DNA from: Candidatus Wallbacteria bacterium
GTDB taxonomy: Bacteria > Muiribacteriota > UBA6191 > JACPRK01
Direction of reading: 5' to 3'
Assembly: GCA_016190005.1 (NCBI GenBank)
Contig: JACPRK010000128.1
Coordinates: 1 to 64,000, forward strand
Length of the DNA: 64,000 nucleotides
In this document: in pieces, positions 48,346-56,419 of the stretch
How the letters are laid out: every line of letters begins with the position of its first letter
Numbering within the stretch: the first letter of the stretch is position 1
Translations under genes and position numbers: made by a program
Notes under the pieces: model-generated
What the model saw: the letters and a program-made list of their open reading frames with translations, nothing else
What the model was told of the DNA's origin: nothing
Database searches by the model: none

Positions 48346-49416
48346 ATGGTCAATCGAGACTTCTGGCAGGGCCGGCGGGTCTTCCTGACGGGCCACACAG
48401 GCTTCAAGGGCGGGTGGCTGGCGACCTGGCTTCTAGAGATGGGCGCGCAGGTTACCGGATACGCGCTGCCGCCGGAGCCCGGCGCGGGTTTCTTCTCCTT
48501 GTGCGGCCTGGAGGCCAGGCTCCGCTCACAGTTCGGGGACATCCTCGACGCCGCAGCGCTCACCGCCGCGCTCGATCGGTCCGGGGCCGAAATCGTCTTT
48601 CACCTGGCCGCCCAGCCGCTGGTCCGCCGCTCCTACGCGCAGCCGGTCGCCACGTTCGCCACCAACGTCCTCGGCACCGTGAACCTGCTAGAGGCCGTCC
48701 GCACGGTCGCATCGGCGCAGGCCGTGGTCGTCGTCACCAGCGACAAGTGCTATGAAGACCAGGAGTGGGTCTGGGGCTACCGGGAGACCGACCCGCTCGG
48801 AGGCCGCGACCCCTACAGCGCCAGCAAGGCCTGCACGGAGCTGGTCACGGCCTCCTATCGCAGCTCCTTCTTCGCCGGCCGAGACCCGGCCGTCGGGATC
48901 GCCACGGCCCGCGCCGGAAACGTCTTCGGCGGCGGAGATTGGGCCGAGGATCGCCTGGTCCCCGACGCCGTCCGGGCCATCGCGGCCAACGAGAGGCTGG
49001 CCGTGCGCAACCCGGGCGCCATCCGGGCTTGGCAGCACGTCCTGGACGCCGTCGGAGGCTACCTCCTGCTGGCGGAGCGGCTGCGCGAGGCGCCCGCCGG
49101 CTGGGGCCGCCCGTTCAACTTCGGCCCCCGCGAGGAGGACGCCGTTCCGGTCGCGGAGTTCTGCGACCGCTTCTTCGATTGCTGGAAGGCTTCGGGCTGG
49201 CAGGACGTCAGCCTCCCGGGCGCTCCGCGCGAGACCGTGACGTTGCGCATCGACGCGACCCGCGCCCGTCACGAGCTCCGGTGGCGCCAGCGGCTGCTGC
49301 TCCCGGACGCCATCCGTTACGCCGTCGACTGGTACCGCTGCGCGCTGGCGAGCCCGTCCGCCGAAGAGATCTTCGAGCTCTCGCGTGCTCAGATCCGGAG
49401 CTACATGGCCCTATGA
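48346..49416 (+). CDS. rfbG: CDP-glucose 4,6-dehydratase
   Basis: The 356-residue protein is an extended short-chain dehydrogenase: NAD-binding start RRVFLTGHTGFKGGWLATWL and catalytic YxxxK in DPYSASKACTELV. It resembles RfbG. It turns CDP-glucose into CDP-4-keto-6-deoxyglucose. It starts 19 bp after rfbF and its stop overlaps the C-methyltransferase start by 4 bp (ATGA). Family context and gene order support the CDP specificity; the sequence alone does not exclude another NDP. Confidence 0.92.
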   Translation: MVNRDFWQGRRVFLTGHTGFKGGWLATWLLEMGAQVTGYALPPEPGAGFFSLCGLEARLRSQFGDILDAAALTAALDRSGAEIVFHLAAQPLVRRSYAQPVATFATNVLGTVNLLEAVRTVASAQAVVVVTSDKCYEDQEWVWGYRETDPLGGRDPYSASKACTELVTASYRSSFFAGRDPAVGIATARAGNVFGGGDWAEDRLVPDAVRAIAANERLAVRNPGAIRAWQHVLDAVGGYLLLAERLREAPAGWGRPFNFGPREEDAVPVAEFCDRFFDCWKASGWQDVSLPGAPRETVTLRIDATRARHELRWRQRLLLPDAIRYAVDWYRCALASPSAEEIFELSRAQIRSYMAL

Positions 49417-50678
49417 CCCTCGCCTTCAGACCCACCGCCTGCCGCGGCTGCGGCGCCTCGATCCCCCGTCCTTTCCTGGATCTCGGCTCCACGCCTCTGG
49501 CCAACTCGCTGCTGGCCGCATCGCATCTCAACTCGAAGGAGCCGGTCTATCCATTGGCTGTCGCCTATTGCGCCGCCTGTCATCTCGTCCAGCTCACCGA
49601 CACCGTGCCGCCCGAGGCGCTGTTCAGCGAGTACGTCTACTTCTCCTCGTTCTCGACCAGCTTCGTCGAGCATGCGCGCGCGATGGCCGAGGAGCTCGCT
49701 GGCTCGCTCGCGCTCGACGCCGGTAGCCGCGTCCTCGAGGTCGCCAGCAACGACGGCTATCTGCTGCAGTTCTTCCAGAAAAAGGGCATCCCGGTCCTCG
49801 GCGTCGAACCTGCTCGCAACATCGCGAGGGTGGCCGAGGAACGCGGCATTCCGACGCTGGTCCGCTTCTTCGGGGCCGATGCGGTAGCCGAGATCCGTGA
49901 TCGGTTCGGCGCCGTGGACCTTCTGATCGGCAACAACGTACTGGCGCACGTGCCCGACATTCTCGGCTTCCTGGGCGCTGTACAGGCCGTGCTCAAACAG
50001 GGAGGAACCGCGGTCTTCGAGTTCCCGTACGTGCGCGATCTGCTGGAGAAGAGCGAGTTCGACACCATCTACCACGAGCACGTGTTCTACTTCTCGCTGG
50101 CTGCCGTCGAGGGGCTGGCGAGGCGAACCGGTCTGCAGGTCGTGGACGTCCAGCACCAAGCCGTCCACGGCGGCTCGCTGCGCGTTCACCTGGCCCGCCA
50201 AGGGGCGCGCGCGGCCAGCGAGCGGGTGGAATCGCAGCTGGCCGAGGAACGGCGCGAGGGGCTCTGCGAGCCGGCGCGGTACGAGGCGTTCAGCTCGGAG
50301 GTGACCCGGCTGCAGCAAAGTCTCGTGGCGTTCTTGCGCGAGCTCAGGTCCGCGGGCAAGCGCCTGGCGGCCTACGGCGCGCCCGCCAAGGGGAACACGC
50401 TGCTCAACAGCTGCGGCATCGGCACCGAGCTGCTCGAGTTCACGGTCGACAAGAGCCACCACAAGCAGGGCCTCTATCTCCCGGGCTCCCGGCTGCCGAT
50501 CCTGGCGCCCGAGGAGCTGGTGCGGCGGCAGCCCGACTGCGCGCTCATCCTTCCCTGGAACATCGCCGACGAGATCGTCTCCCAGCAACAGCAGTACATC
50601 GCGCGCGGCGGCCGGTTCGCGCTGCCGATCCCGCGCGTGGCCTTCCACCCCGCATGCGATTCGTCTCAATCAAGCTGA
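49413..50678 (+). CDS. NDP-hexose C-methyltransferase (TylCIII-like)
   Basis: ATG at 49413 overlaps the upstream stop (ATGA). The 421-residue protein has an N-terminal zinc-finger-like segment with paired cysteines (CRGCG and CAACHLVQ). A SAM-binding Rossmann domain follows (VLEVASNDGYLLQFFQKKGI; IGNNVLAHVPD), then a C-terminal domain with GAPAKGNTLLNSCGIG. This arrangement matches sugar C-methyltransferases such as TylC3 that act on NDP-4-keto-6-deoxyhexoses. Here the substrate should be the CDP-4-keto sugar made upstream. The 3' end overlaps the epimerase by 25 bp. Confidence 0.88.
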   Translation: MTLAFRPTACRGCGASIPRPFLDLGSTPLANSLLAASHLNSKEPVYPLAVAYCAACHLVQLTDTVPPEALFSEYVYFSSFSTSFVEHARAMAEELAGSLALDAGSRVLEVASNDGYLLQFFQKKGIPVLGVEPARNIARVAEERGIPTLVRFFGADAVAEIRDRFGAVDLLIGNNVLAHVPDILGFLGAVQAVLKQGGTAVFEFPYVRDLLEKSEFDTIYHEHVFYFSLAAVEGLARRTGLQVVDVQHQAVHGGSLRVHLARQGARAASERVESQLAEERREGLCEPARYEAFSSEVTRLQQSLVAFLRELRSAGKRLAAYGAPAKGNTLLNSCGIGTELLEFTVDKSHHKQGLYLPGSRLPILAPEELVRRQPDCALILPWNIADEIVSQQQQYIARGGRFALPIPRVAFHPACDSSQSS

Positions 50679-51184
50679 AGGGCGCCTACGTGGTCGAGAT
50701 CGAACCGCGCCAGGACGAGCGCGGCTTCTTCGCCCGGACGTTCTGCTCCGAGGAGTTCGCGCGGCTCGGGCTCGTGACGACCTACGCGCAGTGCAGCGTC
50801 TCCTACAACGAGCGGCGCGGCATCCTGCGCGGCATGCACTACCAAGCCGATCCGAAGCCCGAGACCAAGCTCATCCGCTGCACCGCGGGCGCCGTGCACG
50901 ACGTGCTGGTCGACCTGAGGCGCGACTCGGAGACCTACTGTCAGTGGGTGGCCGTGCGGCTCGACGCCGCAAGCCGGCGCCTGCTCTACGTCCCGGCCGG
51001 GCTGGCGCACGGTTTCCAGGTTCTCGAGGACGGTTCGGAGGTCTACTACGAGATCTCTACGCCCTATGAGCCGGGGCTGGCCCGGGGCGTCCGCTGGGAC
51101 GATCCGGCATTTGGCATCGAGTGGCCGATCGCCGGGCCGCAGCTTTCGGCCAGGGACGCAGCCTTCGAGGACTTCCAGCGATGA
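50654..51184 (+). CDS. rfbC: dTDP-4-dehydrorhamnose 3,5-epimerase-like sugar epimerase
   Basis: The 176-residue protein is a cupin of the RmlC type: DERGFFARTFCSEEFARLGL, catalytic His in GILRGMHYQ, and RRLLYVPAGLAHGFQVLEDG. RmlC epimerises 4-keto-6-deoxyhexoses at C3 and/or C5. In this operon the substrate is probably the CDP-linked 4-keto sugar, possibly already C-methylated. It overlaps the methyltransferase gene by 25 bp and the next gene by 4 bp. Confidence 0.9.
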   Translation: MRFVSIKLKGAYVVEIEPRQDERGFFARTFCSEEFARLGLVTTYAQCSVSYNERRGILRGMHYQADPKPETKLIRCTAGAVHDVLVDLRRDSETYCQWVAVRLDAASRRLLYVPAGLAHGFQVLEDGSEVYYEISTPYEPGLARGVRWDDPAFGIEWPIAGPQLSARDAAFEDFQR

Positions 51185-52086
51185 AGAGAGTGCTGCTGAC
51201 CGGCGCGTCTGGGTTCATCGGGAGGCATGCCGTGGCGCCTCTACTGGAGCGCGGCTTCGAGGTGCACGCGCTCTTGCACGCCCGCTCGGCCGCCAAGGAC
51301 GAATCCGGCGTCACGTGGCACGCTGCCGACCTCCTGGCACCCGGCGCCGCGGGCGCGCTGCTGAGCGAGGTGCGCCCGACGCACCTGCTGCACTTCGCCT
51401 GGCACGTCGATCCGGCTACGTATCGCTCCTCGCCAGAAAACATCCGTTGGGTCCAGGCCAGCTTGGGGCTGCTCTGGGCCTTCACGCGAGCTGGCGGCGG
51501 CCGGGCCGTGTTCGCCGGGACCTGCGCCGAATACGACTGGCGCCACGGCTACTGCTCGGAGCGCCTCACGCCCTGCGAGCCCGCCACGCTTTACGGCGTC
51601 AGCAAGAACGCGCTCCAGGAAATCGTGGCTGCCGCGGCCGGGCAGGGGCTGCTCAGCGCGGCGTGGGGCCGCATCTTCCTGCTCCACGGGCCCGGAGAGC
51701 CGCCAGGCCGGTTCGTACCCAGCGTCATCCGCGGCCTGCTCGGCTCAGGGCCCGTGCCGATGTCCCGCGGGAACCAGCTCCGCGACTTCCTGCACGTGGC
51801 CGACGTGGCGGACGCGTTCGTGGCCCTCCTGGACAGCCCGGTCGAGGGTCCGGTGAACATCGGCTCGGGACGCGCAGCGACGCTGGGTGAGGTTGCCGGC
51901 GTGCTGGCGCGGATGCTCGGCGGCACTGAGCGGCTCGAGCCTGGGGCCGTGGAACCGCCGCCGGGGGACCCGCCCGTCTTGCTGCCCGACGTGACGCGGC
52001 TGGCGCGCGAGGTCGGCTGGCAGCCCGCGATGACGCTCGAAGCCGGTCTGGAGGCGACCGCCAACTGGTGGCGGAGTCGCGCCTAG
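51181..52086 (+). CDS. NAD-dependent epimerase/reductase of the CDP-sugar pathway
   Basis: The ATG at 51181 overlaps the upstream stop. The 301-residue SDR protein has the NAD motif VLLTGASGFIGRHAV and the YxxxK pair in LYGVSKNALQE. It probably reduces the 4-keto group to complete the CDP-6-deoxy sugar, by position as the last modifying enzyme; epimerase activity is also possible. It is followed 18 bp later by a glycosyltransferase. Substrate specificity cannot be told from the sequence. Confidence 0.85.
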   Translation: MKRVLLTGASGFIGRHAVAPLLERGFEVHALLHARSAAKDESGVTWHAADLLAPGAAGALLSEVRPTHLLHFAWHVDPATYRSSPENIRWVQASLGLLWAFTRAGGGRAVFAGTCAEYDWRHGYCSERLTPCEPATLYGVSKNALQEIVAAAAGQGLLSAAWGRIFLLHGPGEPPGRFVPSVIRGLLGSGPVPMSRGNQLRDFLHVADVADAFVALLDSPVEGPVNIGSGRAATLGEVAGVLARMLGGTERLEPGAVEPPPGDPPVLLPDVTRLAREVGWQPAMTLEAGLEATANWWRSRA

Positions 52087-52104
52087 ACGGCGCCTGGAGG
52101 TCCA

Positions 52105-53088
52105 GTGTCGAATCCCGATCGTCCTCTCGTCAGCATTCTGGTCGTCAGCTGGAACGGCCTCGACTTGCTCGAGCGCTACTTCGGCCACGTCGTGGAGCGC
52201 ACTCTGGCCGACGACCCGCGCCACGAGATCATCCTGGTCGACAACGGCAGCGTCGACGAGACGATGGCCTTCGTGACGAGCCGGTTTCCTGGCGTCAAGA
52301 CGCTGCGGCTGGAGCAAAACCAGGGCTTCGGCGGCGGGGCCAACGCCGGCGCTCGCCTGGCAACCCACCCGATCCTGGCGATCCTCAACAACGATGCCGA
52401 GCCGACACCGGGCTTCCTGCAACCGCTGCCTGGGCTCTTCGCCGATCCGGCGCTCTTCGCCGTCATGGCGCGCAGCCTCGTGACCACGCGGGATATGCAA
52501 GAAGAGGCCGCGCAGCGGCTCCGCTTCCGCAGGGGCCGGCTGGTGCCCGTGACCGATCCGGCCTTCGCTGCGAAGGCGACGAGCACGTTGCCGATCCTCT
52601 ACGCCAGCGGCGGGATGATGGCCTTCCACCGCGAGCACTTCATGGAGCTGGGTGGATTCGACGACCTCTTCCGCCCAGCTTACTGGGAGGACGTGGACCT
52701 CTCGATGCGCGCCTGGCGCCGAGGCTGGAAGGTTCTCTACGAACCCTCGAGCGTGATGCACCACCAGCACCGGGCGACCAACTTCCGCCCCGAGCTCCGC
52801 GCGGAGTACCTGGTCATCGCCAACCGCAACTGGCACCTGTTCGCCTGGAAGCACCTGGACGGCGCCCGGCTCTGGAGCCGCTACGCGGCCTGGGAAGCCG
52901 CCTACATCCTGCACGGCCTGCTCACCGGCGATCCCTTGCGCCTGAAGGCCCTCTTCCGCGCGCTGCCGCTCTTGCCCCGAGCCCTCCGCGGCCGAGCCGC
53001 CGAACGCGCCGAGGGCGCCACCCGCGGTTCCGAAATCCTCGCCCGCTTCGGCGCCCTGGAGTGGCTGGGGGACAGGAGTGAGGCGTGA
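52105..53088 (+). CDS. family 2 glycosyltransferase
   Basis: The GTG start has GGAGG upstream. The 327-residue protein has the GT-A fold start VSILVVSWNGLDLLERYFGH, the DNGSVDET motif and the acidic LAILNNDAEPTPG, then PAYWEDVDLSMRAWRRGWKV with the conserved ED(V/I)D. It is typical of rhamnosyltransferase-like GT2 enzymes. It most likely transfers the CDP- or other NDP-sugar built by this operon onto a polysaccharide. No membrane helix is predicted. It is the last gene of the operon. Confidence 0.92.
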   Translation: MSNPDRPLVSILVVSWNGLDLLERYFGHVVERTLADDPRHEIILVDNGSVDETMAFVTSRFPGVKTLRLEQNQGFGGGANAGARLATHPILAILNNDAEPTPGFLQPLPGLFADPALFAVMARSLVTTRDMQEEAAQRLRFRRGRLVPVTDPAFAAKATSTLPILYASGGMMAFHREHFMELGGFDDLFRPAYWEDVDLSMRAWRRGWKVLYEPSSVMHHQHRATNFRPELRAEYLVIANRNWHLFAWKHLDGARLWSRYAAWEAAYILHGLLTGDPLRLKALFRALPLLPRALRGRAAERAEGATRGSEILARFGALEWLGDRSEA

Positions 53089-53111
53089 GGCTTGGGGGTT
53101 GAGAAGTGAGA

Positions 53112-53135
53112 AGCCGAGGCGCTAGCGCCTCGGCT
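53112..53135. terminator. 24-bp perfect palindrome between convergent operons
   Basis: AGCCGAGGCGCTAGCGCCTCGGCT, a perfect palindrome of 24 bp at 53112-53135, lies between the GT2 gene (+) and rplQ (-). It could be a bidirectional terminator or a dispersed element; no U tract is present. The following 153-bp gap also holds a GGGATCA repeat. Confidence 0.55.
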
Positions 53136-53152
53136 CCGGGGATTAAGGCTTT

Positions 53153-53219
53153 AGGGATCAGGGATCAGGGATCAGGCTTCAGGGATCAGGGATCAGGGAT
53201 CAGGGATCAGGGATCAGGC
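53153..53219. repeat. 7-nt tandem repeat (GGGATCA)
   Basis: About nine units of GGGATCA with interruptions by GGCTTCA lie between the GT2 gene and rplQ. It is the same kind of short-period tandem repeat as at 18281, 30387, 31385 and 59716. Confidence 0.85.
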
Positions 53220-53241
53220 CTCACTCCTCAGGCCTCAAGCC

Positions 53242-53592
53242 TCAGATCAGCTCGATCTGCGCGATCATCGCGGCGTCGCCGGTGCGGACGCCGATGCGCA
53301 CGATGCGGCTGTAGCCGCCCTTGCGCTCGGCGTAACGCGGAGCAACGGTCTCGAAGAGGCGCTTGACGGTCTTCTTCTGACCCAGGCGGGAGAAGGCGAG
53401 CCTGCGATTCGCCATCGTGTCGGTCCTGGCGAGCGTGATCATCCGCTCCACCAGAGGCCGCAAGGTCTTGGCCTTGGCTTCGGTCGTCTTGATCTTGTCG
53501 TGCTCCAGGAGCGAATTGAGCAGGCCCTTGAGCAGGGCGCGCCGCTGGTTGCTGGTCCTGGAGAACTTTCGGCCGTGAACGTTGTGTCTCAT
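53242..53592 (-). CDS. rplQ: 50S ribosomal protein L17
   Basis: The 116-residue protein starts MRHNVHGRKFSRTSNQRRAL, the L17 signature, and has LLEHDKIKTTEAKAKTLRPL. L17 sits at the ribosomal tunnel exit region of the large subunit. It is the last gene of the alpha operon, overlaps the rpoA stop by 4 bp, and ends near a palindrome and tandem repeat. Length is within the usual range of about 116-130. Confidence 0.97.
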   Translation of the reverse strand: MRHNVHGRKFSRTSNQRRALLKGLLNSLLEHDKIKTTEAKAKTLRPLVERMITLARTDTMANRRLAFSRLGQKKTVKRLFETVAPRYAERKGGYSRIVRIGVRTGDAAMIAQIELI

Positions 53593-54557
53593 TTGGAAAC
53601 CGTCCCCTCCTCGTCGCGCAGCGAGAGGCCGTACTGCTGGAGCTTCTCCCGAATCTCGTGCAGAGACTTCTTGCCGAAGTTCTTGATGGCGAGGAGCTCA
53701 GAGGCCCGCTTTTTTGCTAGCTCGCCGAGAGTGCGGATGTTCTCCTGCTCCAGGCAGTTGCGCGAGCGGACCGAAAACTCGAGGTCCTTGATGCTGATGT
53801 CGAGGTTCTTGTTGTCGTCCTTGCGGGACTCGACCACCATCCGGTACTCCTCCTCGGGGTATGGGCTGGCGGTGTCCAGGTTGAGGAACAGGTCCAAGTG
53901 CGCCTGCTGCATCTTGGCGGAGAGCTTGATCGCTTCGGCCGGCAACTGCGCGCCATTGGTCCAGACCTCGAAGGTGAGCTTGTCGTAGTTGAGCTCCTGT
54001 CCGACGCGGGTATCCTCGACCTTGTAGTTGACGCGGACGATCGGGCTGAAGTGGCAATCCATGAAGATGGTGTTGAGGGGGTACTCGCCCTTGGTGTTCT
54101 TGCGGGCGAGCCGGTAGCCCATGCCGCGCTCCACCTGCATCTCCATGTCCAGGGTGATGTCCTTCGTCAGCTCGCAGATAGCGGCGTCCGGATTGATGAT
54201 CTCGACGTTGGAGTTGGGCTCCACGTCCGCGGCGGTGACCTTGCGGGGGCCCTGGACGCGCAGCTTGAGCGTCGAGGGGCGATCGGAGAGCGATCGGACG
54301 ACGATCTTCTTGAGGTTGAGGATGATGTCGATGACGTCCTCGACGATCCCCTCGACCGCGGAGAACTCGTGCAGGACGCCCTCGATGCGAACGCTGGTGA
54401 TGGCCGAACCCGGCATGGAACTCAGCATCAGCCGGCGCAGCGCATTGCCGAGGGTCTGGCCGTAGCCGCGCTGCAGCGGCTCGAGGACGAACTTGCTGTA
54501 GTTTTTGGAGCCCGCGTCCCGGCTCAGCTTCAGTGTCGGCTTAGTAATTTCGATCAA
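53589..54557 (-). CDS. rpoA: DNA-directed RNA polymerase alpha subunit
   Basis: The gene starts at TTG 54557, because no in-frame ATG lies nearby and AGGAGGG (54571-54565) is seven bases upstream. The 322-residue protein has the N-terminal dimerisation domain (LEPLQRGYGQTLGNALRRLM) and the C-terminal DNA-binding domain with helix-hairpin-helix (IRTLGELAKKRASELLAIKN; FGKKSLHEIREKL). Length is typical. It follows rpsD by 125 bp containing three hairpins and is coupled to rplQ. Confidence 0.98.
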   Translation of the reverse strand: MIEITKPTLKLSRDAGSKNYSKFVLEPLQRGYGQTLGNALRRLMLSSMPGSAITSVRIEGVLHEFSAVEGIVEDVIDIILNLKKIVVRSLSDRPSTLKLRVQGPRKVTAADVEPNSNVEIINPDAAICELTKDITLDMEMQVERGMGYRLARKNTKGEYPLNTIFMDCHFSPIVRVNYKVEDTRVGQELNYDKLTFEVWTNGAQLPAEAIKLSAKMQQAHLDLFLNLDTASPYPEEEYRMVVESRKDDNKNLDISIKDLEFSVRSRNCLEQENIRTLGELAKKRASELLAIKNFGKKSLHEIREKLQQYGLSLRDEEGTVSK

Positions 54558-54564
54558 CCGTCAT

Positions 54565-54571
54565 CCCTCCT
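54565..54571 (-). promoter_or_regulatory. Shine-Dalgarno for the TTG start of rpoA
   Basis: AGGAGGG on the minus strand, seven bases before TTG 54557, supports this non-ATG start. Confidence 0.7.
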
Positions 54572-54579
54572 AGGGGCAG

Positions 54580-54675
54580 GCCCCGGCGATCTCGTCGGGG
54601 TCGAGCGCCCTCCCGCGCGGCCGGCAAGACGATGCTGCCTCGAGCGGGAGGGCCTGGGGCCGGCGCGAGCCGGCC
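54580..54675 (-). promoter_or_regulatory. structured leader between rpsD and rpoA with three hairpins
   Basis: Three inverted repeats lie in the rpsD-rpoA gap: CCCCGGCGA/TCGTCGGGG (54581-54600, one mismatch), GCCCTCCCGC/GCGGGAGGGC (54607-54653, perfect 10 bp) and GGCCGGC/GCCGGCC (54658-54675). It may be a ribosomal-protein-controlled regulatory RNA, by analogy with S4 control of alpha operons; this is inference. Confidence 0.4.
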
Positions 54676-54682
54676 ACGCTGA

Positions 54683-55318
54683 TTACCTGGAGTAGAACTC
54701 CACTACCATGTTCTCCTGGATGTCCGCCGGGAGCTGCTCGCGAGTGGGCAGCGCCAGGTAGGTGCCGCGAGCCTTTTCGCCGTCGACCTTGACCCAGTCG
54801 GGGATTCCCCGGCTGGAGGCGACCTGGAAGCTCTCCTTGCAGCGGCCGATGAGCGTGCTGTTCTCGCGGATGGAGATCTCCATCCCGGGCTTGGTCTGGT
54901 AGCTGGGAACGCTGACCTTCTTGCCGTTGACGAGCACGTGGCCGTGCAGCACGAGCTGGCGGGCGGCCTTGCGGGAGTGCACGAAGCCCATCCGCATGAC
55001 CATGTTGTCGAGCCGGGACTCGAGGAGCTGGAGGAGCTTGATGCCCGTCACGCCCTTGATCTTGAGAGCCCGCTCGAAGTAGCCGGCGAACTGACGCTCC
55101 AGGATGCCGTAGGTCTTGCGCAGCTTCTGCTTCTGGCGCAGCTGCGTTCCGTAGTCGGACATCTTCAGGCGGGCGCTCTTGATCTTGCCGTGGATTCCCG
55201 GCCAGTAGGAGCGCTTCTCGAAGGAGCACTTGGTGGTAAAGCACCGGTCGCCCTTGAAGAACAGCTTCTGCCCTTCGGTGCGACAGATCCGGCAGACTGC
55301 GCCGAGATCACGAGCCAT
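54683..55318 (-). CDS. rpsD: 30S ribosomal protein S4
   Basis: The 211-residue S4 begins MARDLGAVCRICRTEGQKLF and is the cysteine-containing form, with Cys9, Cys12, Cys26 and Cys31 able to bind zinc. The S4 RNA-binding domain (LDNMVMRMGFVHSRKAARQL, VLHGHVLVNGKKVSVPSYQ) follows. S4 initiates small-subunit assembly and represses translation of alpha operons in other bacteria. It follows rpsK. Confidence 0.98.
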   Translation of the reverse strand: MARDLGAVCRICRTEGQKLFFKGDRCFTTKCSFEKRSYWPGIHGKIKSARLKMSDYGTQLRQKQKLRKTYGILERQFAGYFERALKIKGVTGIKLLQLLESRLDNMVMRMGFVHSRKAARQLVLHGHVLVNGKKVSVPSYQTKPGMEISIRENSTLIGRCKESFQVASSRGIPDWVKVDGEKARGTYLALPTREQLPADIQENMVVEFYSR

Positions 55319-55384
55319 GTTCCATTACCTCCTGCAAAGCGAAAACGTGTCTTGAATGGTTGCGAGTTCGAGGGGTGAAGCGCG

Positions 55385-55780
55385 TCAAACGCGGCGACGC
55401 TTCTTGGGGCGGCAGCCGTTGTGGGGCGCCGAGGTGACGTCCTTGATGATGCCGAGCTTCACCTTCGAGCCCTGGAGGCAACGGACCGCACTGTCCTTGC
55501 CGGCGCCTGGGCCCCGGTAGTAGACGTCCACCTGCTGGACGCCATGCTCCATAGCCTTCTTGATCGCGTTGTCGGCGGCCAGCTGCGCCGCGTACGGGGT
55601 GTTCTTCCGCGAGCCCTTGAACCCGACGTTCCCGGCGCTCGACCAGGAGACCACGTTCCCCTTCGGGTCCGTGACCGTGACGATCGTGTTGTTGTACGTG
55701 GACTGGATGAACACCTTGCCCACGGGGATGACTTTCTTGATCTTCTTTTTCCCCTGGGGGGCGACCTTGGCTTCCGTCAT
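55385..55780 (-). CDS. rpsK: 30S ribosomal protein S11
   Basis: The 131-residue protein has the canonical S11 body ([20 protein letters not shown]) and tail [17 protein letters not shown]. It is part of the decoding-region platform. It lies between rpsM and rpsD in the usual order. Confidence 0.98.
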   Translation of the reverse strand: MTEAKVAPQGKKKIKKVIPVGKVFIQSTYNNTIVTVTDPKGNVVSWSSAGNVGFKGSRKNTPYAAQLAADNAIKKAMEHGVQQVDVYYRGPGAGKDSAVRCLQGSKVKLGIIKDVTSAPHNGCRPKKRRRV

Positions 55781-55856
55781 GGGAGCAGTACCTCTCTTGA
55801 TGCTTCAGACCGTCGCCGGCGGCCGCCCGAGTGAGGCGGCCGCTGGCGGGACGGGA

Positions 55857-56234
55857 TTACTTGGTTTCCTTCTTCTTGCGGCTGACCGTCTTCTTCTTGC
55901 CCTTGCGCGTGCGGGCGTTGGTCCGCGTGCGCTGACCCCGCACCGGCAAGCCGCGCCGGTGGCGCAGACCGCGGTAGCAGCCGATGTCCATCAGGCGCTT
56001 GATGTTAAACGACACCTCGCGCCGCAGCTCGCCTTCGATCTTGCCGATGGCGTTGACGGCCTTGATGAGCTTGTTGATGTCCGCTTCGGACAGGTCCTTG
56101 ACCCGGGTGTCCGGGTTGACGCCCGTCTGCTCGATGATCTGCTTCGAGCGGGCCGGACCGATTCCATAAATGTAGCGAAGCCCGATCGCGATTCGCTTCT
56201 TCGCCGGTAGATCGACACCTGCAATACGAGCCAT
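55857..56234 (-). CDS. rpsM: 30S ribosomal protein S13
   Basis: The 125-residue protein starts [20 protein letters not shown] and has [20 protein letters not shown], the S13 hallmark, with a basic C-terminal tail ([12 protein letters not shown]). It contacts the P-site tRNA at the subunit interface. It follows rpmJ in the alpha operon order, 40 bp after it. Confidence 0.98.
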   Translation of the reverse strand: MARIAGVDLPAKKRIAIGLRYIYGIGPARSKQIIEQTGVNPDTRVKDLSEADINKLIKAVNAIGKIEGELRREVSFNIKRLMDIGCYRGLRHRRGLPVRGQRTRTNARTRKGKKKTVSRKKKETK

Positions 56235-56274
56235 TGTCGTCGAATTCCTTCCCTGTCAGCGCGCCTGAGGGCTC

Positions 56275-56388
56275 TCAGCCCTGCCGCTGCTTGTGCTTCG
56301 GATTCTTGCAGAACACCCGGATGATTCCCTGACGCCGGATGATCTTGCACTTGTCACAGATCTTCTTGATGGAAGCCCTGACTTTCAT
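56275..56388 (-). CDS. rpmJ: 50S ribosomal protein L36
   Basis: A 37-residue protein ([20 protein letters not shown], then [17 protein letters not shown]) is encoded here. Zinc ligands Cys11, Cys14, Cys27 and His32 are present, so it is the zinc-binding form. The gap to map is 31 bp. In many bacteria infA lies between map and rpmJ, but here it does not. Confidence 0.97.
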   Translation of the reverse strand: MKVRASIKKICDKCKIIRRQGIIRVFCKNPKHKQRQG

Positions 56389-56419
56389 TGGAACTTCTCC
56401 TTAGTCGTACTTCTCGCCC

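Noticed and set aside
48765-49412. N-terminal extension of the C-methyltransferase
   Set aside because: The segment is the Arg/Pro-rich out-of-frame shadow of the dehydratase; the ATG at 49413 overlaps its stop in the normal way.
53153-53219. possible CRISPR array
   Set aside because: 7-nt contiguous units, no spacers and no cas genes.
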